From: Homarus americanus
Taxonomy: Eukaryota; Arthropoda; Malacostraca; Decapoda; Nephropidae
DNA length: 64,000 bases
NCBI RefSeq assembly: GCF_018991925.1
Contig: NW_024724368.1
Coordinates: forward strand, 597,596 to 661,595
Direction of reading: 5' to 3'
This document shows, piece by piece, positions 1 through 10,042 of this stretch (positions within the stretch are counted from its first letter, which is position 1; every line of letters starts with the position of its first letter). The position numbers were made by a program, and so were the translations under genes. The notes below the pieces were generated by a model, which made no database searches, was not told where the DNA came from, and worked only from the letters and a program-made list of their open reading frames with translations.

Positions 1-74
1 AACTCTATATAAAATTCACCCTGCAGTGATTGTTCACCAGGTCAATGTTATGAAGGCATCACGTGCGTGCGTGT

Positions 75-182
<108 letters not shown>

Positions 183-345
183 GGTTTATTAATAGAGTTG
201 CAGCCGGTGGCTGAAAATATACAGATTTACATTTGATTTATAATATGATTTAATAATATGATTTAATAATATGATATAATGTGTGTATGTGTGTGTTTAT
301 TATTTCAGGATTACACCTTGGTGAAAAATTGGGTATCTTTAACCC
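183..345 (-). mobile_element. Short retroelement 3' end, AATAAACCGTT-tail family, copy 1
   Basis: On the minus strand this reads TGTATATTTTCAGCC, then GGCTGC, then AATAAACCGTTTATTATT. The same order (TGTATATTTTCAACC, AGCTGT, AATAAACCGTTAATTATT) occurs on the plus strand at 4208-4265, and the last part again at 14653-14690. AATAAA is a polyadenylation signal, followed after a few bases by the trinucleotide tail. The 5' extent is uncertain. The 232-285 stretch also holds a few imperfect copies of a 14-bp AT-rich unit. No coding sequence was seen. Confidence 0.55.
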
Positions 346-942
346 CCACAGTAAATATGATTATCGACCAGTTCAAGATAGCAAAAATGTGGATACGAGC
401 AAACAAATCTGATAGATATTAACCAATTTACTCGTACTTAACAACCAAAACCGATATCATCTCCAGGTACACGCCAATACGAAAGATGATATAGTTATGT
501 TGACCTGCAATGCCCTACTTGGCCTGGGTCAGCTCGGTAACAAGAGCCACTGTGAGGAGAACAGGTAAACACAACCGTTGGAGGGCAAGGGTTCATTCTG
601 TGACGTTTTGACTCACCGCAAGTACAAGGAGCTGGAGTGAAATGGGGAGGTGTGAAATGGGGAGAGAATGGTTGGTAGAGAGAAAGGGTAAGACCAAGAA
701 ATAGAGAGAAGGATGGGGGTATGGAATGTAGAAATGAGGAGGATGAAGGCAAAAAATGCAATAATGAGTGTATATTACAGAAAAACATGACGTCAAGTTA
801 TTTTTTGGGAAATTGTTAATTATGTATACTGTTAATATGTTGTTTCAGGCAACATAATACCATTATTATTATTGTAATTACTTTTATCATCCTTACTGAA
901 TCAAGGTAACATTATACACAGGGAACTTTACTGTATACATAC
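346..942. other. Unassigned sequence
   Basis: No recognisable coding, RNA or repeat feature was seen. The minus-strand open frames at 495-796 are short and compositionally biased and resemble no family I know. Confidence 0.5.
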
Positions 943-1007
943 ATAAGAACATAAGGAGTCTGCAATAGGCCGGTTGGCCTGTGCATGGCAGCTCTTGTCG
1001 AGAGTTA

Positions 1008-1475
1008 CTAACACTCTCTATCATCCATGAATCTATCCAGCATCCCTTTGAAACTTTCCAGCGTTCCAGCACTTACTACAAGGTTGCTAAGCTTGTTCCA
1101 CTCGTCCACCACCCTATTTGTAAACCAGTTTCTTCCTATCTCCCTCCTAAACCTAAACTTATCCAACTTGAATCCGTTGTTTCGAGTCCTATCCTGCTCG
1201 GATATTATAAGAACTTTATCTATATCACCTTTATTGATTCCTTTCACCCACTTGAATACTTCTATCATATCTCTCCGCACTCTTCGTCTTTCTAGGGAAT
1301 GCAAGTTTAGTTTCTTTAACCTATCCTGATATGGAAGGTTTCTAAGTCCCGGAATCATTTTCGTCATTCTTCGCTGCACCGACTCTAGTGAATTGATATC
1401 CATTCTATAATAAGGGCACCAGAACTGAACCGCATAATCGAGGTGCGGCCTGACTAGCGCAAGATATAGCTGCAA
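1008..1475 (-). pseudogene. CR1-like LINE ORF2 C-terminal domain
   Basis: The 155-residue frame begins LYLALVRPHLDYAVQFW and continues VQRRMTKMIPGLRNL, RTRNNGFKLDKFRFRREIG, NWFTNRVVDEWNKLSN. This is the signature C-terminal region following the RT thumb in CR1/L2/Jockey ORF2 proteins. It is separated from the RT core by about 330 bp of frame-disrupted sequence (1480-1800) that still shows RT-like words such as NNINLEKSTCERDLGVFV. The stop near 1008 lies about 65 bp from the 3' terminus, giving the short 3' UTR usual for CR1. Confidence 0.9.
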
Positions 1476-1802
1476 TAAGACCTCTACTCTTATTACTTAC
1501 ACTTCTAGAATATAAACCCAATACTCTGTTTGCCTTATTTCGAACATTAACGCACTGTTTTCTAGGCCGTAGGTCCACAGCTTACAAATACCCCTAGGTC
1601 TCTTTCACAAGTCGACTTCTCTAGGTTGATGTTGTTAAGGCTGTATACATTGACAGTATTTGTTCTTCCAATATTAAGTACGCGCTGCACTTGCTGGTGT
1701 TGAATTTCATTTGCCATTTTTCAGACCACCCCTGCAGTTTTTAGATCCTCCTGTAATGCATTTGCATCCTGCCCTGAATTAATCTGCCGCCCTATTTTGG
1801 TG

Positions 1803-2270
1803 TCATCCAGCAAACTTGCTTATGTCACTGCTGATCCCAGTATCTAGATCGTTTATGTAGATTATGAACAAGAGTGGGCCTAGTACTGACCCCTGGGGAG
1901 CCCCACTGGTTACACGGCCCCACTCAGATTTAACACCATCTACGTTGACCCTCTGCGTTCTATCGGTGAGCCATGATTTTATCCAATTTAAAACTTTCCC
2001 CTCGATACCATGAGCCTTAATTTTTCTCAGAAGCCTCTGATGCAGTACTCTGTCAAATGCTTTGCTAAAGTCTAAGTAAATAACATCGTAATTTTCGTCA
2101 TTATCTACTACCTCGAAGACTTTCCTAAAAAATGTCAGCAGATTTGTTAGACAAGATTTTCCCTTTGTAAACCCATGTTGAGAGTCGTAGATTAAATTGC
2201 TTTTCTCTAAATGTGATCGGATGTTATCTGCTATAATTGATTCAAGAAATTTCCCCACTACTGACGTCAA
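1803..2270 (-). pseudogene. CR1-like LINE reverse transcriptase, core palm and fingers
   Basis: The 155-residue frame covers RT motifs before the active site: [30 protein letters not shown] (first catalytic Asp), [20 protein letters not shown], ending SKFAG. The expected next residues are the FADD catalytic pair. An extra G in the gctggatgac context at about 1821-1824 shifts the frame at exactly that point, and DDTKI continues in the next frame. This is an RNA-templated DNA polymerase domain in the active parent; here it is a relic. Motif VLHQ replaces the more usual VPH/VDH. Confidence 0.9.
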
Positions 2271-2538
2271 ACTGATCGGCCGGTAATTTGACGCTGATGC
2301 TCTGTCTCCCTTTTTGAATATGGGTACTACATTTGCTTAAATATAAGTTCCACCTCTGGAATTTCATCGCGAATTTCCTCTGTGAAAACTGATAAGTAGT
2401 AGTTGTTCAATGGTTTGCTTATTTCTTCACTGCCATTTATCACTTCTCCCCTCCCTGACTTTAAAGGCCCAACTTGGTCCTTGACCTTTGTTCTATATAC
2501 CTGGAAAAATCCCTTGGGATTCGCCTTGGATTCTCTTG

Positions 2539-3756
2539 CTATTTTGATTTCATAGTCTCTCTCTTTGCTTTCCTTTCATTTTTCTTAACATTCCTAGATA
2601 GTTCATTATACCTATTTCTGAGCTGCTCCTCCCCTCCCTTTAATTTCTTATATATTCCTTTCTTTATTCCTATGTCATGTTTAAGTTTTCTGGTCATCCA
2701 CCTTGGCTCATTCTTATTTGATCTAATTTTTCTGTATGGTATATTTTGTTCTTGTGCTTTATGTAGTATACTAGTGAATATATTATAGTCATGATCAATT
2801 GTTGTGTCATGATCAATTGTTGTGTCATCTATGACCTCACCCTTTCCTACTGGTGACTGACGTGACTGTTCCCAGGTGACCTCACCTAGGTACCTTCTTA
2901 ACCCCTGATAATCAGCCAACCGAAAATTTGGGACTCTGACCATATTGTCATTGTTTTTCGTTTCCCAATTTAGGGTGAACCTGATGTCTCTGTGATCACT
3001 GTTGCCTAGTTCTTCCCCTACAGTGATATCTCTGATAATATGTTCTTTATTTGTTAATACTAGGTCTAATATATTGTCACCTCTAGTATGTTCTGTAATT
3101 AGTTGTTTCAAAAAATTGTCCTGTACTGCGTCTAGGAAGTCTTCAGATTCATGGTCACCTACAATGTTGTCCCAGTCAATATTTCTGAAGTTGAAATCCC
3201 CCATAATGCACAGGTTGTTGTATTTTGCTGCCCTACTCATTTCCTGCCATATGGGCTGAGCTGCTTCCTTCCCAAGACTTGGAGGCCTGTAAATCACTCC
3301 CATAATTAGTTTTTCTCTTCCTTCCGTGATTTCTACCCATACAGACTCGGTTCCTATTTCACCCTTTATTGAATTATTAATACAACATTTTAATGTATCC
3401 TTGACGAAGAGTGGGACCCCTCCCCCTTTCCTACCTTCCCTATCCTTGTGAAAAAGGTTGTACCCTTCTATGTGGTACTCTGATAAAAGTTTGCTCGCCA
3501 GATTCATCCAAGTTTCGGTGATTGCTATGACGTCTACATTCTCGGTACATACAACCGCTCTCAGCAAGTCTATTTTATTTCGAACGCTCCTACTGTTTGT
3601 ATAGTATACATTTAAATCTACCCTTCCCTGGTCCTGTTTTACCCCTTGTCCTGAGTAACCAATTTTACTTCCCAGGACCAGCTTGTTTTTTGACTCCCAC
3701 TTACCCCGACCTCTCTCTACTGGCAACCCCCCCCCCCTTTGGAGTAACAATTCCAC
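2539..3756 (-). pseudogene. CR1-like LINE ORF2, endonuclease domain and linker
   Basis: This 405-residue open frame opens with GTG, so 3756 is only the limit of the frame and not a supported start. From about residue 47 it matches the EEP endonuclease fold used by CR1/Jockey elements to nick target DNA: YYTNSRSVRNK with the conserved Asn, ITETW with the catalytic Glu, GVIYRPPS, IMGDFNFRNIDW with the Asp/Asn pair, and NSDHRDI with the catalytic SDH. All these motifs look intact. About 140 residues of charged linker follow before the frame is lost. The linker continues in other frames to about 2290, where the RT begins (a NYRPISL-like motif). Known: the family requires a single continuous ORF2. 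Inferred: this copy is dead because the frame is broken. Confidence 0.88.
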
Positions 3757-3810
3757 GCTCCAGGGATGCAGACCTTCTCCAAGCTGGGTCAGGTAGCAAC
3801 TGAGCTAGGT

Positions 3811-3960
3811 AATTGACAATATTTTGTACACAGCCAACATCAGTGTGCACAACCCACAAGTGATATACAAAAGTGGCAATTTTAACACGAAGAAAAAGCA
3901 CAAAACACAGCAATACTGAGTGTGGCTGGATCTGACCTAACCTGACCTGACCTCACGGCT
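3811..3960. other. Unassigned, with one copy of an 18-bp repeated word
   Basis: The word TTGTACACAGCCAACATC at 3824-3841 recurs exactly at 4385-4402, with a third, weaker copy near 4337-4360. A short CTGACCTAACCTGACC-like run lies near 3930. No gene was seen. Confidence 0.45.
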
Positions 3961-4258
3961 TCACCTGACGTAACTTGAAGGATGGAACACCTCTGCAGTG
4001 CCCCAAGCTATTGTCCTGGCCACGTGACCACACACCTGCCGAACCGCATCCAGTCCATACGAGCACGAACCGATTGCTACAAGAACAGCCCAGTCCCAAC
4101 CATTGTAAAAATTATATTATCAACACCTAATTATTATATATCATATTTGTATCACTTATGTTACTTGTACATAATTTGTAAATCAAGAGAACCATTCCCC
4201 TATTATGTAATTGTATATTTTCAACCTTCCAGCTGTCATGCTCTTTCAATAAACCGTT
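3961..4258 (+). mobile_element. Short retroelement 3' end, AATAAACCGTT-tail family, copy 2
   Basis: Ends CTCTTTCAATAAACCGTTAA directly followed by a (TTA)n tract, and shares the TGTATATTTTCAACC block with the minus-strand copy at 183-345. The 5' boundary is unknown; only about the last 60 bp are supported by similarity to the other copy. No open frame resembling a known protein is present, so a SINE-like element, a 5'-truncated LINE or an LTR end are all possible. Confidence 0.5.
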
Positions 4259-4259
4259 A

Positions 4260-4315
<56 letters not shown>

Positions 4316-4324
4316 CATTATTAT
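4259..4324. repeat. (TTA)n microsatellite, tail of the upstream element
   Basis: A nearly pure TTA run that directly follows the AATAAACCGTTAA motif. The same arrangement is seen at 76-182 (minus strand) and 14671-14690. Confidence 0.95.
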
Positions 4325-4689
4325 ATAACAAGTAATATTGCGTACACAAACAGCTTCACTGCATGTGTATAAATAAGTAACATCTTGTACACAGCCAACA
4401 TCCGTGGGAATGTATAGCATCAAGATCCCCTTTGTCTTATGCTACATAAATATATTAACTCAACACAGGTGGCTCACACAGTCGTATGAGTTGTCACCTA
4501 ACCTCATTATTAACTTTGAAAATTGATGATAAAAGGTGTGTCCTTTGTGGAGCAGCTCATTAAGACTCACTGAAGGCCAAGACGTTTTACCGTGTTGATA
4601 ATAGTTCATTATAACCCCGTTGAATGTGGCTTGTTGTTTTATGTGTGTCTGTGTTTTTTGGTATGCCAGTGAGTAAGGTGTTGTATATT

Positions 4690-4980
4690 ATAAACGAGTG
4701 GATGCGTTTGTGTGTTTGTGTGTAATGTGTATATAAGTGTGTGGGTGGGTCAATACGCATGCTTGTGTATTGTGTATGTATGTGAGTGGGAGGGTGAGTA
4801 TGTGTGTTTGTGTGTATTGTGTATGCAAGTGAGAGGGTGGCGTGAGTATGTGTGCTTGTGTGTATTTGTATGTGAGTGGGTGGGTGGGTACTTGTTTCAA
4901 ACAAGTACCCACAAGTTGTTTGTGTGTTTTGTGTATATACATGAATAAGTAAGTGGGTGAGTATATGTTTATGCGTGTTG
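4690..4980. repeat. TG-rich degenerate minisatellite
   Basis: Roughly 45-55 bp units built from TGTGTTTGTGTGTA, TGTGTATG and GAGTGGGTGGGTGAG words repeat about five times. The open frames on both strands here (such as 4587-4985 minus and 4712-4948 plus) are by-products of the repeat. Confidence 0.85.
4884..4912. repeat. 29-bp perfect inverted repeat in the TG minisatellite
   Basis: Two exact 14-bp arms, GTGGGTACTTGTTT and AAACAAGTACCCAC, are separated by one C. The right arm converts the TG-rich strand to its complement for 14 bp and has no counterpart in the neighbouring repeat units. Confidence 0.95.
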
Positions 4981-5048
4981 TACACGTATGTTTATGGATA
5001 GAAATTTTAATAAAAATTTTATTATTTGAGAAACAAAATCAAAACATC

Positions 5049-5056
5049 GTCTAAAG
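5049..5056. repeat. hAT target-site duplication, left (GTCTAAAG)
   Basis: The 8-bp sequence immediately outside the left inverted terminus at 5057. The right partner at 8328-8335 is GTCTAAGG, 7 of 8 identical. Eight base pairs is the diagnostic length for hAT insertion. Confidence 0.8.
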
Positions 5057-5190
5057 CAAGGGTGGTGATCCTCTGGCACGGGTGGCGAATCTCTGGCATG
5101 CGTGCCCAGGGTGACACGCGAAGAAATTTTGTTGGCCCTCGGCATCACTTGAAGAAGTGATACAAACTGTAACAAAGAAGTAAATTCTAT

Positions 5191-6010
5191 TTGCGGCGTG
5201 CTTCGAAGAAAAGACAATTTCAGAATTTACTGGGCGAGGTGAATTCGGTGTACAAAGGACTATTTATGTACAATAATTTTCGTTGGCTTAGTCGAGGCTC
5301 TGTCCTCATACGATATGTTGAGTGTTTAGATGAAATTCGTTTGATTTTGATGAATGAAAAATATTCTTGTCAAGAAATATCTCACGCTATGTGGATTTGT
5401 GGATTGATGTTTTTACAGATTTCTCCTCACATTTAAATGACATGAACACTAATTTACAGGGGTTTGGCAAAGCACTTGATGTTATGTTTGATAACATAAA
5501 AGTCTTTGAATTCAAACCGAAAAGTATTAAATGTGATGTCGACATTGACACTATTGACACTATTAAATATTTACCAAACCTATAATAACACAAGGCTGAT
5601 CTTGAAATTGAAGAAAAAACAGACATTCGGAATCTTCATATGCAATTTTCAAGCATCATTGATTCAACTATTGAAAAATTTTCTTTAAGATTTACTAAGT
5701 TCCGGTCATTTGAAGAAACTGCAAAATTAAAAAAATGTGCAGACAGTAACATTGGGAAAAATGAATTTGGAAATGTTGGAGTGGATTGATTTAGATAATT
5801 TTAAGATGCAATTGATTGATTTACAAAGCAGCTCAATTTGGAGGCAAAAATTTGTCGACTCAAGAGCTAAACTAGAAAATATTGAGAGATCGGTTAGTGA
5901 TTGGATCAGTGCGGAAAATTGTAGAAAATGAGGTTCTGTAACTCTGGAATTCCATTCCTGAAACTTTTGACGGTCTGAAAAATTTAGCAATGGCACTGTC
6001 ATGGTCACAT
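5191..6010 (+). pseudogene. hAT transposase, C-terminal half, part 1
   Basis: The plus strand reads, with at least two frame changes, YNNFRWLSRGSVLIRYVECL (5191-5436 frame), HLNDMNTNLQGFGKALDVMF (5367-5585 frame), then WIDLDNFKMQLIDLQSSSIW (5737-5931 frame) and a decayed segment resembling ETFDGLKNLAMAL. These are the landmarks of the GTF2IRD2/ZBED5-type hAT transposase: the RWLSRG motif, the HLN.LN..LQG.G helix and the IDLQSS.IW region. The protein normally catalyses cut-and-paste excision as a dimer. About the first 350 residues of the family are absent. Stops and shifts show it is a relic. Confidence 0.85.
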
Positions 6011-6283
6011 TGACTGCTAGTTTGTTTTAACTCTGAGGATTCTTATTATACTCCACGACCGCAAAACATGAGTGGGCAACTGGTTAGCTACCCCTAAGAA
6101 GAAACGCGTTTTTCCTTCTCGATGTTTACACCAGGATCCCTCTCTAAGCCCTGCCCTTGTGAAGACAGTTGGCAATACGTTTTCATTCCACTTTCTCCTG
6201 GCAAGCTCAATCTTGGATTAGTTTATGTAAATCAACTTTAGTAATTCCCCAGACCTTTGTCAACTGAGGGTCATCTTTGAATG

Positions 6284-7363
6284 TGTAACAGTTGGTTTGT
6301 TTGTAATTTCTGTCATTGGGTGAGATAGCCACGTCTGGCAACTCAGGGGTGTATAAACCCGTGTGAGGAGGAGGGAGCTTCCCGTGACGCTTCCCTCCAA
6401 CTTTGTTCCTCAGGTATGTAGCATGTGTTCCCCCGCCGATATAGCCATTCAGTTTGATTTAGTCAATTTAGTGAGTATCAGTGTTCATGTTGTAACAGTG
6501 GAATGGTCATTCACCCAGTGTAAGAAGTAATGTAAAGTAAATGTCGTCTGACGTTGCTAGACGAGAGATGTTGTTTGTGTTTGAGTCCATGCTTCCCGTG
6601 ACGCTTCCCTCCAACTTTGTTCCTCAGATCAAGTGTGTGGGCTCTTTGAACACCCCACCGACTACCCCGGAGTCGGTGGCTACCTAGCAGTGAGCGATAT
6701 ATGGACGATGTCGTTGATTCGGCCTGATAAACTGCAAATCAACATCGTGGGGCTGGACCCCAGACCCGCCACGTGTCGGACTACCACCGATCATAACAGC
6801 GGTCGTCATTTGATAGAGGCGCCAGTGTTATACCCTGGGACACCCCTGGGAGTTATGGTCCACAGTGTTGGTTGTATATTGTTTGAAAAATAATTATCTA
6901 GAATATAATTATCCCATGTTGGGCAGTGAACCCATGTGAAATTGTTGGTTTCAGTATTAACGTGTTGTGTGTTGTGAGTGCATCTCATATGCACTACCAA
7001 CAGTCTGTGAAGGTATCATATGTAAGTTTGTCATGTAATGTAATGCCATGTACCACCAGTAAGGGGTGAGAAGTAAAGTATCTGATTGGAGTTGTAATAT
7101 GAGTATAGCCACGGAGTTGATCCTGGTAACTGAAATGAAATGTAACACCAGTAAGGTTGTGAGTAATAAGAGTGCAGTATCTGAGTAATTTGTAGTTGAG
7201 TAAAGCCGAGGAGTTGCACCTTGGAGTTGTACGTCAATGATATATTTTTCCCTACTTTGATTTCATATTAATAAACCTTTTCTTAGAGTACATCAGGGGT
7301 ATTCATTTTCACCTCAGTATTCCACCTTTATTTCCGTCGAAGTGACTTGATATCAGAATTACA
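6284..7363 (+). mobile_element. Putative solo LTR inserted in the hAT transposase
   Basis: The block interrupts the hAT reading frame between about 6015 and 7520. It starts TGTAACAG and ends AGAATTACA, giving TGTAA/TTACA inverted ends as in LTRs. It holds a TATA-like GTGTATAAACC near 6350 and AATAAA near 7271, the promoter and polyadenylation layout of an LTR. A 37-bp sequence is repeated exactly at 6377-6413 and 6591-6627. No convincing 4-5 bp target duplication is visible, so the boundaries are provisional. No gag or pol sequence is present. Confidence 0.4.
6377..6627 (+). repeat. 37-bp direct repeat pair ending in TTGTTCCTCAG
   Basis: Exact 37-bp copies at 6377-6413 and 6591-6627 both end in a pyrimidine-rich TTGTTCCTCAG. 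The first copy is followed by GTATGT, a good 5' splice donor, and the second by ATCAAG. The pair therefore resembles a donor and acceptor flanking a 214-bp intron (6414-6627) in a 5' leader. Confidence 0.6.
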
Positions 7364-7519
7364 ATACCTATGTGCCCTAGACCCTTGCCATGTTACCAAA
7401 AAGAACTGAGGTTATGTAGTAATCATGAACTGAAGTAAGTAGAACAATTGAAGGAAATAAGACAAGAGGAGTATGAGTAAGACAAGGGGGCAGCTTGAGT
7501 GAAAGTTACCCCCCCCCCC

Positions 7520-7728
7520 CTTACAGCATTATTAACAGAATTTGCATCTACAGTACATATTCATGTGAATCATTGTTTTCAGTGATGAACTTTATCGAGT
7601 CTAATTATAGGAGCAGACTTACTGATGAAACTAGTGCTGCATGCATAGCTCTCAAAACAAATACGAGTACAAGTCTGATACAAAATATCTGTCATCGTTG
7701 GTGCAGCAGCCAGTCACACCGACAGTAA
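7520..7728 (+). pseudogene. hAT transposase, C-terminal dimerisation region, part 2
   Basis: The frame reads YSTYSCESLFSVMNFIESNY then RSRLTDETSAACIALKTNTS before a stop at 7728. This is the conserved C-terminal hAT dimerisation motif (S..CE..FS.MN.IKS..R..LTDE). It continues the transposase interrupted at about 6015. Upstream in the same frame are only a poly-C tract and insertion-derived residues, so the first shared residues are at about 7545. Confidence 0.88.
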
Positions 7729-8181
7729 AATATGCTTATTAACCTTTCTGAGATTGTTGTATTTTTTTTAATTATGAACCAAAGCTTATCATTTCACTGT
7801 CATATTTCTTATGTTGGTTATAAAGTACAGTAATATTTATTAATTATGTTATTTTTCAATTATCTTTTTAAAAACATTGATGTTAATATTTTTTTTTGAA
7901 CAGGCTATCATTTATATCAATCTCTCTCTGTTACACTTTTGTAATAGAAAAACAACGAATACAAGTAAATAAGCAACAGGACTCCTTTCGTCTGAAAAAA
8001 GTCCATTATTATTGTCAAAAAATATAAATTTTTACCTCTTGTGAATTACTAGTCATCAATAACATGTAATTCTTAAAGATGTCCCATTTAAAACAATTCA
8101 GAGGAGTTATTGGTTGCCTAAACAGACTTCCCTAAGAATGCTTTCAAGCATTCTGTTCGATTTCTCCATAAAAATATTGCA

Positions 8182-8182
8182 A

Positions 8183-8233
<51 letters not shown>
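8182..8233. repeat. (AAT)n microsatellite inside the hAT element
   Basis: A pure trinucleotide run of about 52 bp, 95 bp from the right hAT terminus. Confidence 0.97.
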
Positions 8234-8327
8234 CTGCTGCTCAAAATTCCCACGGACACGCAAGATAATTTTTCAGAAAATTATCGCCAATTTGAACACA
8301 AGCTGTCAGAATGGTTCGCCACCCCTG

Positions 8328-8335
8328 GTCTAAGG
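8328..8335. repeat. hAT target-site duplication, right (GTCTAAGG)
   Basis: Directly follows the right terminus ACCCCTG and matches the left flank GTCTAAAG at 7 of 8 positions. Confidence 0.8.
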
Positions 8336-9300
8336 GATTGTAAGTTTTTACTGTTCATAAATGGTTTTATCTAAGATTCTAAAAGTGACACAGTTTTGAA
8401 CGATCTGGTGTGTTGTGTCACATTTTTGCACGTATGGACCTTATATATTTTTGACGAACTATGTATATTAATTGTTTGCACACATTATGAAGAATTATAT
8501 TTATCATTATTAGTGTTGTAAATTAATTGAAGATAATCTCCCCACTGGTTAAACGTTAAACAAAGCGAAAATGATTCTTAAGGTAAGAAAGTGACCAAAT
8601 TAAAGAATTACAGTTACAATAATATAACGGTGATCATTGTAAACTGTAGAAGCTTAGATGATGATTAACAATACGTTAGTGTTACATAAACTTTACAATA
8701 CGAATCTTTCTATACTTGGAATATAAATTATTATTATTAAGAGTCAGTTGACGATATATTACAAGCTAAACGCCTTAAGATACAAGCACACTATATGACA
8801 ATCATAAACATATAAAAGTGGCGGACATAAATTTGCGAAAATAGACTAGTGTTAAATAAAATAAATCTACAGTTCTGTAAAATTAAGGCCGTCAAAATAA
8901 AGATGCAGATTTAAAATGTATCAAACTATTTTGAAACTAATAAATTACTAAGTAAAATATGTCTGAACCACCAAAGGCGTCTTGTCTTTACTGGGTGAAA
9001 ACTTGGAGTGTGGACATTTATGTTGAAGAGGTCTCGCCTTCTTTCTGGCAGTGAACGACTAACAGACGAAACTGTTAGTAGCCCAGCTCAGTACCCTTGA
9101 AATCTCTTGATTCTGAAGGTCCTGCAGTTAGTAGTCGCGGCAGACGGCTTCATGAACTAGTGAGGTATAGTACAAGGTGTCGTCCATCACAGTACCAACA
9201 AGTGAAAATATATTCAACAGTGGAGAAAACAGACAGAGGATGGAGCTTAGAGTGAAACTATTCCTCAACACTGAAACTTGCTGTCCGAGAAAAAACCTAC
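8336..9300. other. Unassigned AT-rich sequence
   Basis: No coding or repeat feature could be supported. All open frames are short. Confidence 0.5.
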
Positions 9301-9304
9301 GAAA

Positions 9305-9355
<51 letters not shown>
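9305..9355. repeat. (TG)n microsatellite, about 50 bp
   Basis: Pure TG dinucleotide, followed by a short GGA-rich purine tract (9376-9412). Confidence 0.97.
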
Positions 9356-9356
<1 letters not shown>

Positions 9357-9489
9357 CTCAAGAAGCCACAGAAAAGAAGAGGAGGAGGAGAAGGAGGAGG
9401 AGACGGTGGTCCTCCTCCAAAGTGAGGGGCATTTAGTGTAAAACACTCAAATCTTAATGGTCGACCACTTACACATCTCACTTAACGCC

Positions 9490-10042
9490 TCCACCTTACA
9501 CTCACACCCCCCTCCCTCCACCACACCCTCATACTCCCCCTCCCTCCACTAAACCCTCATACCCCCCTCCCTCCACCACATCCTCCCCCCTCCCTCCACT
9601 AGACCCTAACACTCCTCCCGTCCACTCCACCCTCACACTCCCTCCCTCCACCACACCCTCACAATCCTCCCCCCTCCACTACACCTCACACTCCTCCCTC
9701 CCTCCACTACACCCTCACACTCCTCCCTCCTCCACTACACACCCTCCACCACACCCTCACAATCCTCCCCTCCCTCCACTACACCCCTCACACTCCTCCC
9801 CTCCCTCCACTACACCCCTCATACCCCCTCCCCTCCACTACACCCCTCACCCTCCCCTCCACCACACCTCACACTCCTCCCTCCACTACACCCCTCACAC
9901 CCCCGTCCCTCCACTACACCCTCATACCCCTCCCTCCACCACACCCTCACAATCCTCCCTCCTCCACCACACCCCTCCCTCCTCCCTCCCTCCACTACAC
10001 CCTCTACCCCCTCCCTCCACCACACCCTCATACTTCCCCCTC
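9490..10042. repeat. CT-rich minisatellite, about 28-32 bp units
   Basis: About 18 variable units of the type CCTCCCTCCACTACACCCTC with ACACTCCTCC or ATACCCCC fillers. The strand asymmetry is extreme, with almost no G on the plus strand. Confidence 0.9.

Larger units (their letters stand above)
943..3810 (-). mobile_element. CR1-like non-LTR retrotransposon, nearly full length, inactive
   Basis: The minus strand carries, in order, an apurinic-type endonuclease (3756-2539), a linker, a reverse transcriptase (2270-1803 plus decayed sequence to about 1480) and the typical CR1 C-terminal domain (1475-1008). The 3' terminus lies near 943, at the motif ATAAGAACATAAGGAG on the plus strand, which recurs at the ends of other CR1 fragments here (13527, 22541, 43755, 50058). 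The element is broken by frameshifts and stops, including one inside the RT active site. A 17-bp tandem duplication lies near 2790-2825. The 5' end is approximate and no target duplication was identified. Confidence 0.9.
5057..8327 (+). mobile_element. hAT DNA transposon, both ends present, internally deleted and interrupted
   Basis: The left terminus begins CAAGGGTGGTGATCC. The reverse complement of the right terminus begins CAGGGGTGGCGAACC, 12 of 15 identical. The near-identical 8-bp direct repeats just outside both ends support insertion by a hAT transposase. Inside are the C-terminal half of a GTF2IRD2/ZBED5-like hAT transposase (5191-6010 and 7520-7728), an LTR-like insertion (about 6284-7363) and a (AAT)n tract near the right end. 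The N-terminal BED finger and first half of the catalytic domain are missing between the terminus and 5190, so this copy cannot be autonomous. Confidence 0.85.

Noticed and set aside
2474..2788. 104-residue plus frame
   Set aside because: Shadow of the CR1 endonuclease on the opposite strand.
3920..3960. CCTAACC/CCTGACC run resembling telomeric repeats
   Set aside because: Only one CCTAA unit and an irregular period, far from a telomere array.
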